A stretch of 64,000 nucleotides of DNA. Origin: Punica granatum (lineage: Eukaryota > Streptophyta > Magnoliopsida > Myrtales > Lythraceae). Location of the stretch: the NCBI RefSeq assembly GCF_007655135.1, contig NC_045128.1:40251885-40315884 (forward strand), in the 5' to 3' direction. Shown in pieces: positions 10,384-23,099 of this stretch. The translations under genes were made by a program, and so were the position numbers. The first letter of the stretch is position 1, and each line of letters opens with the position of its first letter. The notes beneath the pieces were generated by a model that searched no databases, was not told the origin of the DNA, and saw only the letters and a list, made by a program, of their open reading frames with translations.

Positions 10384-12993
10384 TTATGCACTTCCCTCCT
10401 CAGAGACTTCATTGGCATGCACCGCCTCCTCCTTCGACTGTTCAACATTTTCTGTCTTCGCGGGCCCAGGACCTGCTGATACTTTCACCATTGACGGGCG
10501 CAAGAGCCTATCTCCCAGTCTGAATCCTTTACGATATTCTTCAATAATTATACCCTCTTCATATTCCGTTGAATCCTCACGCATGATAGCTTCGTGCAGC
10601 TATTAAATAAAAAATGGGTGTCAGAAATCTGTTCAGTTAATGTCAAAAGTTATTCAACCAAGATCTTGCACTTCATCGCCAAGCTTAGATGAGTGCCCCA
10701 AAGTCCTCCAAACCCCTACCTTTTAGGGGAGTATAAACTCACCGAGCTGGCTCGAATCAATCAAGAACTAGTTCAATTTAAAAGCGAATCCAGGTCTTCC
10801 AGAAACCTGAACAAACTTCTTGAAATGTTTGAAACAGTTCATGAAGTACTCGACTGAATTTCAAGCCAACTCGGTTGCTCACCTGCATAGAGGCAATGAC
10901 TCAAAATCTTGCTTTAAGGCCACCTGATACATATATATGACCATTTAAGAATGGGTTGGACTTAAAAGTAAGAACTTTTCTTCCTTGTTCACACCTGACA
11001 CAGCATTCACCGCTCAAGCATCTGTAGATTTAGAACCATTTTATGATTTTACAGACGAGTTTATCCTTAATCAACAGTGTAGTCCATCCCAAAACAGAGG
11101 AAGTCGCATTTCATTTAGAAATTCGAAAGATATTACCCTTAACCATTCAGTTCCAATGACAAATAGTTCAGAAAATATATTGAATCCTCTATTGTCTATG
11201 GCAATCGAAGTGGGAATACACACACACACACACGTATAAGTTAAACAGAAAAAGCACGCCAAAATGATTGGTAAGAGAAAATCATTCATCTTATGCCACT
11301 GCAACCCTAACTGAATTAAAAAAGGAAATAACAATTCCAATACTCGTACAAACAATTAAATGACAGAAAGTAACTCACCAGTGGATCAAACGGGTTGCCA
11401 ACTGTCTCCACAGGAACAACACCTAGTGAGCTCAGAATTTCCATAAATTGCTTGTATATGCTCTGATAGCTGTTGTTGATCTTCTCTTCTCCCTCAGTCT
11501 CCACCTTAATTTGTGTTTTAGCCCTCTCAAAATTGTCCATTACAGGCAAGAGGTTCTCCACGACTTCTCCTTGAGCATTTGACACCAGAGAAAGGCGTTC
11601 CGTTTCTGTCCTCTTCCGGAAATTATCGAAATCCGCACTGATCCTAAGAATCCTATCCTTCTGTGTTGACAGCTCAGCGGATAAAGCCACCACCTTATTT
11701 TGAAGAGAAGCTTTCTCATCCTCAATGGATTTCAAGTAAGCTTCAATTTCAGCAACCTTGGCATCATCATCACTCGCTAAAGCTTCTTTGTAAGAGCGGA
11801 GTAACAACGAAATGGCTGAATCGTGTGTATCTTCGCCCCCAGTAGTTTCTTCATCCCCAGCAGCATCTTCTCCAACAACTGCACCATCGGCAGGTTCCTG
11901 CAATAACCAGTTCGAAGAAACAGCATTAAATATCAGGATACCTGCTGGTGTCGACATTCTTTCTTCTCACTCTTCCCATTTGCCAAATGAAGAAACGAAT
12001 AAGAAGATCAGTGAGAGCTTATAACTCTCGAAGGAGAAGCAAAGTATCATTCCGCTTACCAATTAAAAGAAAAACCCTCCTCGAAGATTATCCCCATTCC
12101 AAGACATAATTAAAATCGTAACATTTAAATGCTTTGCAGTAAAATATAAGACCATTCAACAAAACTACCCGTCAATGCAAATGCATAACAAGCACAAGGA
12201 AATCCTCTCAGAAGGGCCGTATAGACAAACTTTAGAATTTCATATACGATATTTTCTCCTGTGTTACACGTCCCTTGCCCCTGGGTTGAATTAATCATTC
12301 AGGTTCTGCAAATTCTTGGCCATCAATAAGTCAGCTCAGAGTCTCTACCATCTAAATTGATAATTTAACATACGATGTCAGGAGAGAATACATGGCATAT
12401 ATATTACAGTACAGCAGTGGCAACTCTCCAACTCACTTTAGTAGAACTAGCTCGGCGTCGAACTTCAGACCATTTAAAAGTAATAGAATTCACGATTTCC
12501 ATCAGAAGAGAATTTACATCCAAACTGAATCCCCCAAACCCAGCATCCCCATTGACTTGCCATTATCTTATTTGCTCTGAACAACGGACTTCCCATTTCG
12601 CCTTTCTGCCTAAAACCATATGCAGCCAAATGCTATAGAATCTACAAAGCAATCATCCGCAGCATAGATTCTTTGGCCATCTGAGCACATAGAGTGCAAC
12701 GATTGAAGATGTAAATTTCATATCATTCGAATGAACATATGTACCTCGAGCTGAGGTTCTCGAACCTCCTCTGCCTGGGTGGTCTCCGTGTCACCGGAGG
12801 CAGCAAAAGGCACGAAATTTACGAACCGGAGAGGCGACCTGCGGGGGAGCCGTAGAGAGGCAATACAGGGATGCCTGATGCTGCTATGCCTGAATGAGAG
12901 GCAAGCGGTTCTAGAAGCTCTAGCCGGAATGGAGGCAAGGTGCAGCGACTGAGGGGGCACCCGGATGGCCGGAGTTCTCAGGACAGTGGCCAT
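10384..12993 (-). CDS. CGE1: Chloroplast GrpE nucleotide exchange factor (Hsp70 co-chaperone)
   Basis: Three exons on the minus strand (12993-12745, 11897-11379, 10599-10384), all phase 0, give 327 residues. Exon 1 carries a Ser/Arg-rich, acid-poor N-terminus typical of a plastid transit peptide (MATVLRTPAIRVPPQSLHLA, ending before an acidic linker). Exon 2 has the long coiled-coil and GrpE signature: AEIEAYLKSIEDEKASLQNK, ISADFDNFRKRTETERL, ENLLPVMDNFERA, and SLGVVPVETVGNPFDPL. Exon 3 completes the beta domain with LHEAIMREDSTEYEEGIIIE, YRKGFRLGDRLLRPSMVKVS and an acidic C-terminus. GrpE swaps ADP for ATP on plastid cpHsc70/DnaK to drive folding and import. A mitochondrial location is not excluded, but the transit region and linker favour plastid. 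Symbol CGE1 is given by family resemblance. Confidence 0.93.
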
Positions 12994-13950
12994 GGGGCTG
13001 CAGGGGAGAGAATGTGGAGGGATAAGAGGTGGCGGGGCTAAACCAGTGGGTGAAACTATCAGTGCGGGAGACTAATAACACCTGCGAAGGCAAATCGAAG
13101 GGGGTGGGTAGGAGATGGTGAGACAAAGAAAGAGGAGCTTTACGATCCGTCGGATTTTCAGCTGGTTACGTGATCCGACGGATGGCAGTGAACCTCGTAG
13201 AAGGTTCTAGCATGAACCGGTTCATCCTGCCTCGATTGACGCCAGCATGTTTCTAGCCTGCCGAACCGGAAAAAAAAAAGAAAAAAGATGAGTCTTTTTT
13301 TTTTTTGGGTATCAAATATAGATTACGGAAATGTATATGTAAGGCAGGATGAATTAGGGATTACAAATCTCATTAATCGGTGGTTATCAATAAGATTAGC
13401 ACGAATTAGCATAATGACCAGCATTAATGTGCAAGAGTGTTAAAATCAAGTTCCTAATTAAAATACATAGATTGTGGAGAGTTCAAAAAATCGAAAAAGT
13501 CGAATCAAAGTTTAGAACCATAAGTTTTTATAAAAATTGAAAATAATTCAGACATATTTTTGTGAATGATAACCTTATTTATGATAAAATTAAGGACAAA
13601 TATATACTCATATGTATGATATATGAAGTAAACTAAACTTTCTTCTTTCTTATGATTTTCCAATGTCGATTTGTATAAAAGAAAAACTTACAAGAAATTA
13701 TGAATTAATTCTCTATTTTATAAGCTGTATGAGTTATAATTCTCAATCAATTATAAAAATCAATTGTTTTTCATATATAGTATTAAAAATATAAGAAATG
13801 AGATTAATTTTTATCTCAATATATTATAGTTTTTACTGAATAAACTTGCATTGCGCGAGTCTTTCAATTTGTTTCAATAACGAGTTAACTTATCACGAAA
13901 AATAATGGTGTAAAATCTTATTTATCTAAAAAAAGATTAATAAATCTTAA
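12994..13950. other. AT-rich spacer downstream of the GrpE promoter
   Basis: The first ~250 bp are GC-rich and probably hold the GrpE promoter and leader. Beyond that it is AT-rich DNA with no gene or RNA that I can recognise. Confidence 0.55.
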
Positions 13951-14242
13951 TAGTGTGTTTGATTTTAGAGTTGAGTTTTGATTTTAATTGATTTGTAATG
14001 ATTGTGATGTTGAATTATGAGAAAAAGCATGAAAAAGTAATAAATAGTTAAAAAAGAAAATAATGATTGTATTGTTAAATTGTATAAAAAATAATGAATA
14101 GTTGAGAGAATTTATTATTAAAAATTAAATTGAATGGTTAAAAAATTTTTAAAAAATGAAAAGTAATAATTGTGTTGTTAACTTTTATAGTGTAGTGAGT
14201 ATAAGTAAAATTTTAAAATCGAATTGGGAAATCAAACGGGGA
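13951..14242 (+). mobile_element. Tourist-like MITE, family 2, copy 1
   Basis: A 292-bp AT-rich element. Ends are GTGTGTTTGATTTTAGAGTT at the left and AATCAAACGGGG at the right, imperfect inverted copies around TTTGATTT. A TAA lies on each side (13948-13950, 14243-14245), the target duplication expected of PIF/Harbinger-type MITEs. The interior matches, in opposite orientation, the element at 62965-63251. It has no coding capacity. Confidence 0.75.
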
Positions 14243-15634
14243 TAAAGTATCTGAATGTAAGAATTCAGTTTTTGACAATAATGTGTTTATGTTATTTTCA
14301 TTATGATTAATAGGTGGCTGTTTGTTCTGTCAATCTTGTTAGAAGTCAACGAATTGTTGATGTCACAACGTAAGCAATTTGAAACTGGAGTCTCTTCAAT
14401 ATTTTAATTTTACTAAAATTATTATTATAGATAAAAGAATTTGCTCTGCTAGACTTCTATTTTGTGACGTTGGCAACAATTTTTATTACAAGTTAAAGAT
14501 ACCAGTGCCTCTTCGCCAATAAACTAATTCGAGAAAAAATAATAAATAATAAATTACATAAACAAAAGATCCATCCATAATATATATATAATAATAATAT
14601 GCTTATAATTTTCTCTTTCAAAACTCATAAAAATATAATATGAATAAACTGTAATGATAATACGGAAGAGCGGTTCAAAAAATTCAATTTCTTCGCAACA
14701 TGAAACTTAAGTCACCCGGTGCAGTTTAACGTATTTTCATAAACAATAGATCAATTAGCATATGTACAACTGCATCGACCCTGGAGCAGCATTTTTCGAA
14801 GGGCATATTAGAGGAGAGATTTGGTCCCGCGTGCTGCGTTCAAATTTCGGTCCAAAGCTCCTCCGGTCATATCATCTACCGACAGCATGCTTTCTCTCTC
14901 TCTCTCCCCCCTTTAATTTATATTTTATTTACTTATTTATTCATTTATTATTCCCCTCATCACGTTGAAACAAAACAAATAGAAAATCCCATTAATAATT
15001 ACACAAGAAACAGCTCACCATCGTTCATCATCTATGCCCCCCAAGAAAAGATAATAAATAAATAAATAAATAACATAAAATAAAAAATTGATTATCCATT
15101 TTTTTTTTTGTGAATGTAGATCTAAAGTAGATCAGGAAAAAGAAAAAAAGAAATTATTTGTGGTATTAATAAGAATTTAAAAATGAAAAATATGTAGAAA
15201 AACAACACTGAGCTTCATTAATAGCCACCAAAAACCATATAGGGAGAGAGAGAGATAGAGTGTGTGTGTGCCTCCATTTCATCACCATCACCGTCATCAT
15301 CATTCGTCAATTCATCGTTCATCGTTCATCGAACATCGTCAGTTAAAAAGGCTTGGAGGGGTTTCTTCTTTGAGCTCAGGGCTAAGCTGATTCGAGTTGG
15401 TTCCGTGCTGTTCCCTCTCCCCCATAAATCTCCAGCAAACCCTAAGCCTTCGGCAACTCCCAAATCATTGCCTTCTCGGACCTCGCTCGTCCGTACCCTC
15501 GGTGTGGTGTTGATCTCCTTCTCCCGGTTGATCGCGCCTAGGTTTAATCGCTAGCTGTTCCATCGAGGTTGGAAAGCGCGGTTGCGGTGGCCAGGAGCCG
15601 GCTTAGGGTTTGAGTCCCGGGGAGCGGTCGAGAA
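14243..15634. other. AT-rich spacer and AGD14 promoter/leader
   Basis: AT-rich sequence with short simple repeats (CT run near 14890, AATA run near 15055). From about 15240 it becomes GA/CT-rich and then GC-richer, and probably holds the AGD14 promoter and 5' UTR. No other gene is visible. Confidence 0.55.
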
Positions 15635-18600
15635 ATGGGGAGCAGGAGGGAAGAAGAGCGGAATGAGAAGATTATCAGAGGTCTCATGAAGCTCCCTCCC
15701 AACCGGAGGTGCATCAATTGCAACAGCTTGGTGAGCTTGCTTTGTGTTCCCCTCTACGCTCTTCTCGCAGCCGATGAATAACAGCTCGTGTCAACATCCG
15801 TTGCTTCTCATTTTTGTGGTGAAGCACTTCGATATGATTGCGTAATTTGAGGGTTTACTGATTGGTTTCTTGCTCGTGTTGGTGTGAGCAGGGTCCGCAG
15901 TATGTTTGTACGAATTTCTGGACCTTCGTCTGCGTGACCTGCAGTGGAATACAGTGAGTATTTTGGCTGCCTTAAATACTTTCTAAAGTTCCTGCCTGCA
16001 ATCACTATAGATTTATTGTTGCTCTCGGTACTTGTTTGCTGGGAAAGAGTTCGTGAAGCTATAGGTTTAATGTCGTTAAGCTCTCATGCATGTGGTTTCT
16101 CTGCCCAAATCCAAGAGACTCAAAGATGTATTCTCCACCTATATTTTAGCTCAACACTTGTTACCCATAGCAGTGAGATTCCTTTGCCGTCAACTTTAAG
16201 CTTCATTTTGCACCTGCTGCATTTGTACTTGAGATCTTTTAAGTTGTCAAAAATTTGGTCTTGTTTGCTTTATTGCATCTTCAGGACAAGGCAAAATGAG
16301 TACTCTGGGCTGGTAGCTAGTATGGAACACCAACCTTCCGCCTGCTTCTTCTCTGAGTTATTCATTCTCAAGTCAATCTATGCCATGCTAATGTCTTTCT
16401 GTTTTAATCAGTTACATGAAGTACCTGATAATGTAGTCTTCAAATTGACTTGTTCAACTCTTTCTTTTTCCGCATAGACTTCCGCAAATTGCATGCTGTG
16501 ACGCGATCAAAGCCTTCTAACATGAGTTTAGTTTGGATATGCAGCTTTTATTACTAGATGGATTCTTTTATTAGTAGATGGATTTTTAGGCCGCTTGATC
16601 TGATTAACGTCGTGCTTCATAGGATGAAGACATGTTCATTTTTCCCATGACTTCTAACCACGTCTTTTTTTTTAAAATATAAAAACAGTCGTGAATTTAC
16701 TCATCGTGTGAAGTCCGTATCCATGGCAAAATTTACTTCCAAAGAAGTTGAAGCCCTTCAAAACGGTGGTAATCAGGTATTCTATGGTAAATGCATATTC
16801 TTTCTGGCAATCGTTGACTTTTTTTCATGATAATCAGACTTCCTCTTTCAGCGAGCTAGGGAAACATACCTGAAGGACTGGGACCCACAAAGGCAAAGAT
16901 TGCCTGATAGCAGGTGGAAAGATGTTCTCTGAGTTCTTTGGTCTTCAATTTTTTTTTTGGAGTGTCGTATTTGTATGGTATCTGGCTTACATTTTTACTG
17001 TTGCAGTAATGCCGATAAGGTCCGGGAGTTCATTAAAAACGTGTATGTAGATAGAAGATATGCTGGAGAGAAGAACTCTGAGAAGCCTCCGAGGGATGTA
17101 CAGGTTGAGCCAATAAAGTACATGTGATTTTGTTTTTAAATAAAGCGAAAGGACTTTTTTAGAATTTTTATTTAGCCAAAAAAAAAGAACGGAATTTTTT
17201 AGACTTTGGCGTGGAACTTTGGCATCTGTTACGGTGTTACCTGCAATATTCCCTCTTTCCTTGATAAACACAAAGAGGAAATCAATCGATGTTTTTCTTT
17301 ACTCCCTTCAGATAGAAAACAGATTTTTCTGCTGTCTGGTTATCATTTGACATTTTTCCCCTTGAAGCAATCTGCATGTTTACGTCCTGTTATATTCAAG
17401 TTCTATGTCTGAGTCAGCCTGAATTGAACAGAGCATCAGAAGTCAGGAAGAAGAGACACGGCGTGCTAGTTCTTATCATTCATATTCTCAAAGTCCACCT
17501 TACGACTATCAATATGAGGAACGGCGATATGGTAAACCAGGTGCTGCTCTGACCAGGAAACCTGGTTCAGATCGAGGACTCTATGAAGGGAAGGTATCTA
17601 GTTTTGTGTATAGTCCGGGACGTCATAGTGAACATATGTATGAGGATAGATTTGCAAATGAGGGATCCGGTGCCAGAGTTTCAGATTACTCTGTTTCTAG
17701 TGGAGGTGACCCATTTAGATCAGGTGCTCTATCTCCAACTTTTCAAAGGGATGCTGGATATAGCAGCCCACCTTTGCCGCCGCCAAGAGGCGACTCGAGT
17801 GACAATTTAAATCGTGAAACATCAAACAAATCCTTGGAGGCAAACGTCAGGAGGGACGCGGATGGGAAACATTGTTCTCAGGTTCTAGTCTGTTTATGCT
17901 TTTCTCGTCATGTGTTATTAGATTCTTTCTTTATATTTCTGGAGTTTAAACCATTTAAATTTGAAGTACCCACTTGAAAATGTTTTCCAGGACAGAGCAG
18001 AGAACTATTGGGTGAATTATAGTGTTGCTTCAATGGGTTTGACTATCAATGGAAAAAAAAGGATTTGATTAAAATGTCTTCTTTAGTTCTGTCCTGCACT
18101 GACATAGCAAATGAAGGCGATCTTGTGATGAACATTGACATACCATGAGCATTTTTCATTCAATAAACAAAAGTAGAATTATGTAGTTAGCTTCTCTGTT
18201 CAAAACGAGTGTTAGGTTTCTTGATTGAAGTCTCTGGTCTTCTCTTAATATGGATGGAATTCGCCAGTAAAATCTGGAATTGGCCTGCAATTGGTTTCAT
18301 ATTCTCATGTAGATTTTTACGGTCGTCTGATGCCAAAATGATACTCTATACAGAGAACAGCGTCTTCAGGAAGTTTTGGCTCATTTGATAGCAACTCAAT
18401 GTCTCTCAAGTCCTTCAATTCAGGTAGTTTAGTCAATGTTGTTCCAGAATCCGAGCAAGTTCCTGGGACTCATCAAGATAAAATATCTACCTTTTCCCAG
18501 TCAACTGTCCCTGGAAGTTCTGGTATAGACCTTTTTCAGGCAACATCTGGACCAGATCCTGCAGCTACATCAATTGACTTGTTTCAGGCACCATTTGGCC

Positions 18601-21085
18601 CAGAACCTAAGGATTCATCAATTGACTTGTTTCAAGCACCTCCGTCTATAGATCTTTTCCAATCCTCAACACATCCAGCTCCATCCCCAATTCAACATCA
18701 AATTCCCCAAACTACTACGTCAGCATCTTTGGATTTCTTTGCTGATTTTTCCCAGCAATCACATGCAACCATGGAAAAGACATCGCCAGAGCCATCTGTT
18801 CCTAAAAATGAAGGATGGGCGACCTTTGATTCACCCCAACCCACTACATCTGCTCCAGCTGATGAAAGTTTGACTCATGTGAAAGTACCTTCCGGTGAGG
18901 GCGATGGTAGAGAAATTTTTGATATGTATTCAACTTTGAATACAAGCCTTACTTGGCCTTCATCTCAAAAACCTGATTCTCAAGATGCACCTACGATAGC
19001 ACCTCATGCATGGGATGAAAGTCTCAGCAATGTTCGAGCTCCCACTGTTATGTCAAATGCTCAGGTTAATCTCATCACACAATTTGTGCCTTATACACCA
19101 ACTTTAGCAGTTTGTCGCTTTTATTTTACAATGTCTATGGATCACAAACTTTGCATGATAATTAAAAATGGACGTGATGATTCAAAGAAGAATGATCTAT
19201 CTTTTTCCCACTCTAAAACAGCCATGGAATGCATTTGGAGAACCTAGTGTAGACATCCCTTCAATGGGTGCAAAGCAAACTGACGAGTCACTAGCAGCAG
19301 CTCTGGGGCATCCGTCAAACCCTGAACAGTATTTGGCACTTGAAGCCTCAGTGGTACTATGTCTTACTTTGGAATTAATTCGTACTGTTCTTGTGTAAAT
19401 ACTGAGCAATAATGATTCGCAGGACTTTTCTGGAATGCCATGGGTGGGAATGCCAAGACCCATGGCCTCCTCTGAGCCTTCAGCACTAAGTATCCCATCA
19501 GATGGCATTGTGGGGCCGCCACATACTCCATCATTGTTTCCTTTTATGGTGTGCATTTTTAACTGCTCTTCATCCTTGTAAATGATCATCACCCTATTGT
19601 TTTCAGTAGAGGGTGTGATTCATGAGAAAATAATGTTGTGTTCGTCAGGGGGAAACATCATCACATGGCAGTACAACTGGTTATAAATCAACCAACCCAT
19701 TCGATTTCCCTTTTGACACGGATACCGAACAAGGCAATATGGTGTGTTCCATCTCTTAATTCCTTAACATGCTATTACACTTCGGTGGATTGACTTGTTA
19801 CTTTATCACCACATACTACTAATAAATCATGTTTGTTACCAGATTTAACCCTCCCTGTCTCTAATTTGTTTTTCTGTTGCTGGTAGCAGTTCTTGGACAT
19901 GAGCTCGTTGCAAGCTGCACTTCCTGATCCCCAACTCCCGAATTCCTTACTGGGAGGTGTATCTCAGCCATGGTTCCCACAGAACCCAGTTACACCTTAT
20001 TCTGCAGTGGCTTCCCAAGGTAGACTTTTGAACTGCATTATTCAGAGCAGATATTCTGTTCTTGAAACTATAGCTGCCAAATTGAGCAGGTTTTGTAATG
20101 GTCTTAAATCATGGCAGTCTTAATAACCACAGGGTAGGTTCCATTATATATGGATTGCGTAAAATTCATGTCAACAAATACCAAGTGCAGCTTTTCAATT
20201 TTGCATATCTGAGTGTAGGAGTTCCAGTACTGCAAAAGAATAGGATTAATGCTCCGTTTGGTTTCGCAGTTAAAATCACAAAATTTTAACTTTAACTCAA
20301 CACACTACGCAACAAAAATACACATTTCTCAAGTAAAAAATTTTAACTTTAACTCAACACACTACACAATCATTTGTCCTTTTCCACAATCAAAATTAAA
20401 GTTACTTTCAACTCTGAAACCAAACGCACCGTAAGAGTTTTATTTCTCCAATGTGGTAACATTGTTGTTCATTGGACGCTGTACAGGTGGCTTGGCATAT
20501 ATGGCAGGTCAAGCAGCAAGTCCTCAAATTTCGTAAGTTGTTTCCAGTCCTCTTGTTCTGTGAGGATTAACATATGCGAAGTAACAAGTCTACTTGGTTT
20601 ATTATCACCAATCTGGACATGGCAACTTATGAAATCCAGGTAGCATGAACCTGGGTGGTTACATTTATGAGCACAATTTACTCCCAGCACCAGATTGTAG
20701 GATTGAATTTGAGTATTGGAACTGTGTACTCGTCTGAGACTCTCTAACAATGAAAAATAATTAATTTATCACTTGTGGACCTTGCCGTCCTGAATCACGA
20801 CCTGATCTAAGACAAGTAGGTCTCTCCTTTGTTTGCAATTTCCGAAGTTCATGATTGAATGCCCTCGGGAAAATGTTGGATGTACAAATATTCGGGGTGC
20901 ATATCCAAGTATTCATTTTCACTTTTTTTTCTTTTTGCTTTGAAATAAATATATGCAAAGTTTAAATTATTTGAATATGGAAATCACGTTCTGCTTTTGA
21001 TCGCTGTGTTTTTTTTCTTTTCTCCTGTAGGAATGTCCCAGTACAAGGGCCAGTGGCCTCAATTGGAGGAAATCCGTTTGATTAG
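15635..21085 (+). CDS. AGD14: ADP-ribosylation factor GTPase-activating protein AGD14-like
   Basis: Thirteen exons join in frame to 715 residues: 15635-15730, 15892-15953, 16689-16776, 16852-16913, 17007-17103, 17432-17881, 18354-19064, 19222-19353, 19423-19548, 19649-19741, 19890-20019, 20487-20532, 21031-21085. The ArfGAP zinc finger is intact: C26-x2-C29-x16-C46-x2-C49, followed by GIHREFTHRVKS, whose Arg54 matches the catalytic arginine. The rest is low-complexity, with four IDLFQ repeats in exon 7 and NPF motifs (NPFDFPF; final NPFD), which in trafficking proteins bind adaptors and EH domains. ArfGAPs switch off ARF GTPases on Golgi or endosomal membranes. The Arabidopsis match is AGD14/ZIGA4. 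It is somewhat longer than the Arabidopsis protein as I recall it. The donor of exon 8 could lie 3 bp earlier. An AATAAA sits at 21223, downstream of the stop. Confidence 0.93.
20250..20431 (+). mobile_element. Tourist-like MITE, family 1, copy A (in an AGD14 intron)
   Basis: A 182-bp element with inverted ends (GCTCCGTTTGGTTTCGCAGT / AACTCTGAAACCAAACGCACC) flanked by TAA (20247-20249, 20432-20434). Its interior has a tandem TTTTAACTTTAACTCAACAC unit and TCATTTGTCCTTTTCCACAA, shared with copies at 28592-28839 and 52174-52411. It lies in the intron between exons 11 and 12 of AGD14, in the same orientation as the gene's transcript. It is shorter than the other copies. Confidence 0.85.
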
Positions 21086-23099
21086 TTACCATAAGCCATG
21101 ATGGAAGTAGTTTTACTTACCTATTAGTTTTGGTTTTGCTCTCTAATGAGTAGTTAGGCAGGTCATATTTATTGAGCCAAGTGACCTGAGCATGTATGAT
21201 TTTTTTAATCTTATTTATTGCAAATAAACTTCACGTGTGGAAGACCCAGTTATTAAGTTCATAATCGTATCTCGGTGGTTGAGTACGCTCCCTAGTCAGT
21301 TGAAATGTGCAGAAATTGAGCCACGAGACAGTCAACAGGAGCTTGCCTGCAGGGGCATGTTTACTTTTTGTTCGTTGTGTGTAGATCAATGGCCGGTACT
21401 GATACGGGCGTTTGAGACCCAGTCGTGCACATAGATTTGCTTAATTACAAGATTGTGAGTATGCCCCATGCCGGGCCAGACTCATTCTACTACTCTAGAA
21501 CAAAGCTTGGGTCTAGAACTACAAATGTTGAATCAGATCATCTAGGACAGAAATAAAGCAGTGGATCTAGACCAAAAAAATAAAAATAAAAGAGGATTGG
21601 ATCACTCTCTTTGTTGTCAAGGTAAAAAGCTATAAATCGACTCTCGTGAAGAAGTAACAAATGAGACAATTGAGTCATTGACAACTGGAAGTTGCATATT
21701 ATCATTTTTATTTTTATTTTTTTGGGAACAAATTCGGGGAAAGGGTTATTAAATTTATACCTTATGACTGTCGCGGGTCGAATTATCTGCCCAGTGACAC
21801 CGCTTAAACCATAAACCTATGACTAGCCAACTAGGTCAGAAATTAGTCAAGCACGCAACTAAAACATACATATAAAAATAAAATGCACCCGACCATGCAG
21901 GCTTAGCCTGGCGCAGAATAGCCCGCAGACCTGATTGTGGATGACTGTATGATATATATAAAATACAGAATTGTGTCACACCAACACCATCATATGTTAC
22001 AATTTCAAAACACCACTACCGCTCGTCCTAGCAAAACAAACTTACACATGGGGATGGGGGACCTTGGTATTTTATACCCTCATAATGGCAAAGTGTGTAT
22101 TCACCCCCGGTCCACATGGGCCCAAGTGACCCCTGCTAGGAGGCCCCACCCAAGGACACTGCATGCAAGGCAGGGTTCAATTCAAAGACACTCCCTCATA
22201 AACTACTCTAGAGTCGTAACCTTCTCGTATATTGTTACGTTTTTAAGATAAAGACTGCAGAGAGATACTAACCCACCCCTGACGGCCAAAGATGATGAAA
22301 TGCCACCCCACCAGTTATCTAGAACTTCAGGAGGTACCAACTCGGATTCTAAGGAGCAGCAGTCAGACCAGTAAACTCCTCTCTGAAATTGGATTGCTTG
22401 AATGTATGATTGATTCTGCTACTGTGAACATCAGAGGGGGTACAGCAGTTTCTGCAGGATCGACTCAAGTGGCCCTCCACCTCATCACTACTCAGGATGT
22501 TTTACCTAGTTTTCCAGGACAAGAAAGAGAGAATAGAGAGATTAACTACAACAAAACAAGTTGACATAGACACGAAACATATGACTTAGGTGAGTTTGAA
22601 CAGCATTAACCATCAAGAACATTGCCATATAGAAATAGCTCTTCAAATGCTTCCATCCAAGGAAAATATTATTGTTAGAAACGGCGTTCCATTTTCAAAA
22701 GAGATCAGAAATCAAACTTTTGCTGCTGCCTTTCCAACTTGTTTTGCCAACCACTGTAAACACATTGCCAAATACCTAACTTTACTTTAAATTTTCATAG
22801 TACAGCTGATCAATCAACAAATGTCATCAAAAGCAGGAACCCGAAAGACAAAACAGACGGAAATGTGGATGTTCCTGAGAAACAAATCATGGAAGAATGC
22901 AAGCATGTAGCTTTCAAAACCAGCTTCATCTAAGGAGAACATTGTGCAATGCATATACTTACTTCACATACCGAGCCGAAATTAGGCGAGATGAATGTGG
23001 GCATACACAACAAACTTGAATATGATAGCACAATAAATCGACAAGAATCCAACAGAAACCAAAAAATATATATATATAGATTAATGTACAGAGATCTCA
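21086..23099. other. Spacer between AGD14 and SKIP24
   Basis: The two genes converge here, so their 3' UTRs lie at the edges. The rest has only short spurious frames and no RNA gene that I can support. Confidence 0.55.

Noticed and set aside
21268..21420. Possible SINE (TGGTTGAGTACG and GTTTGAGACCC as A/B boxes)
   Set aside because: Boxes are ~140 bp apart, no poly-A tail and no flanking duplication.
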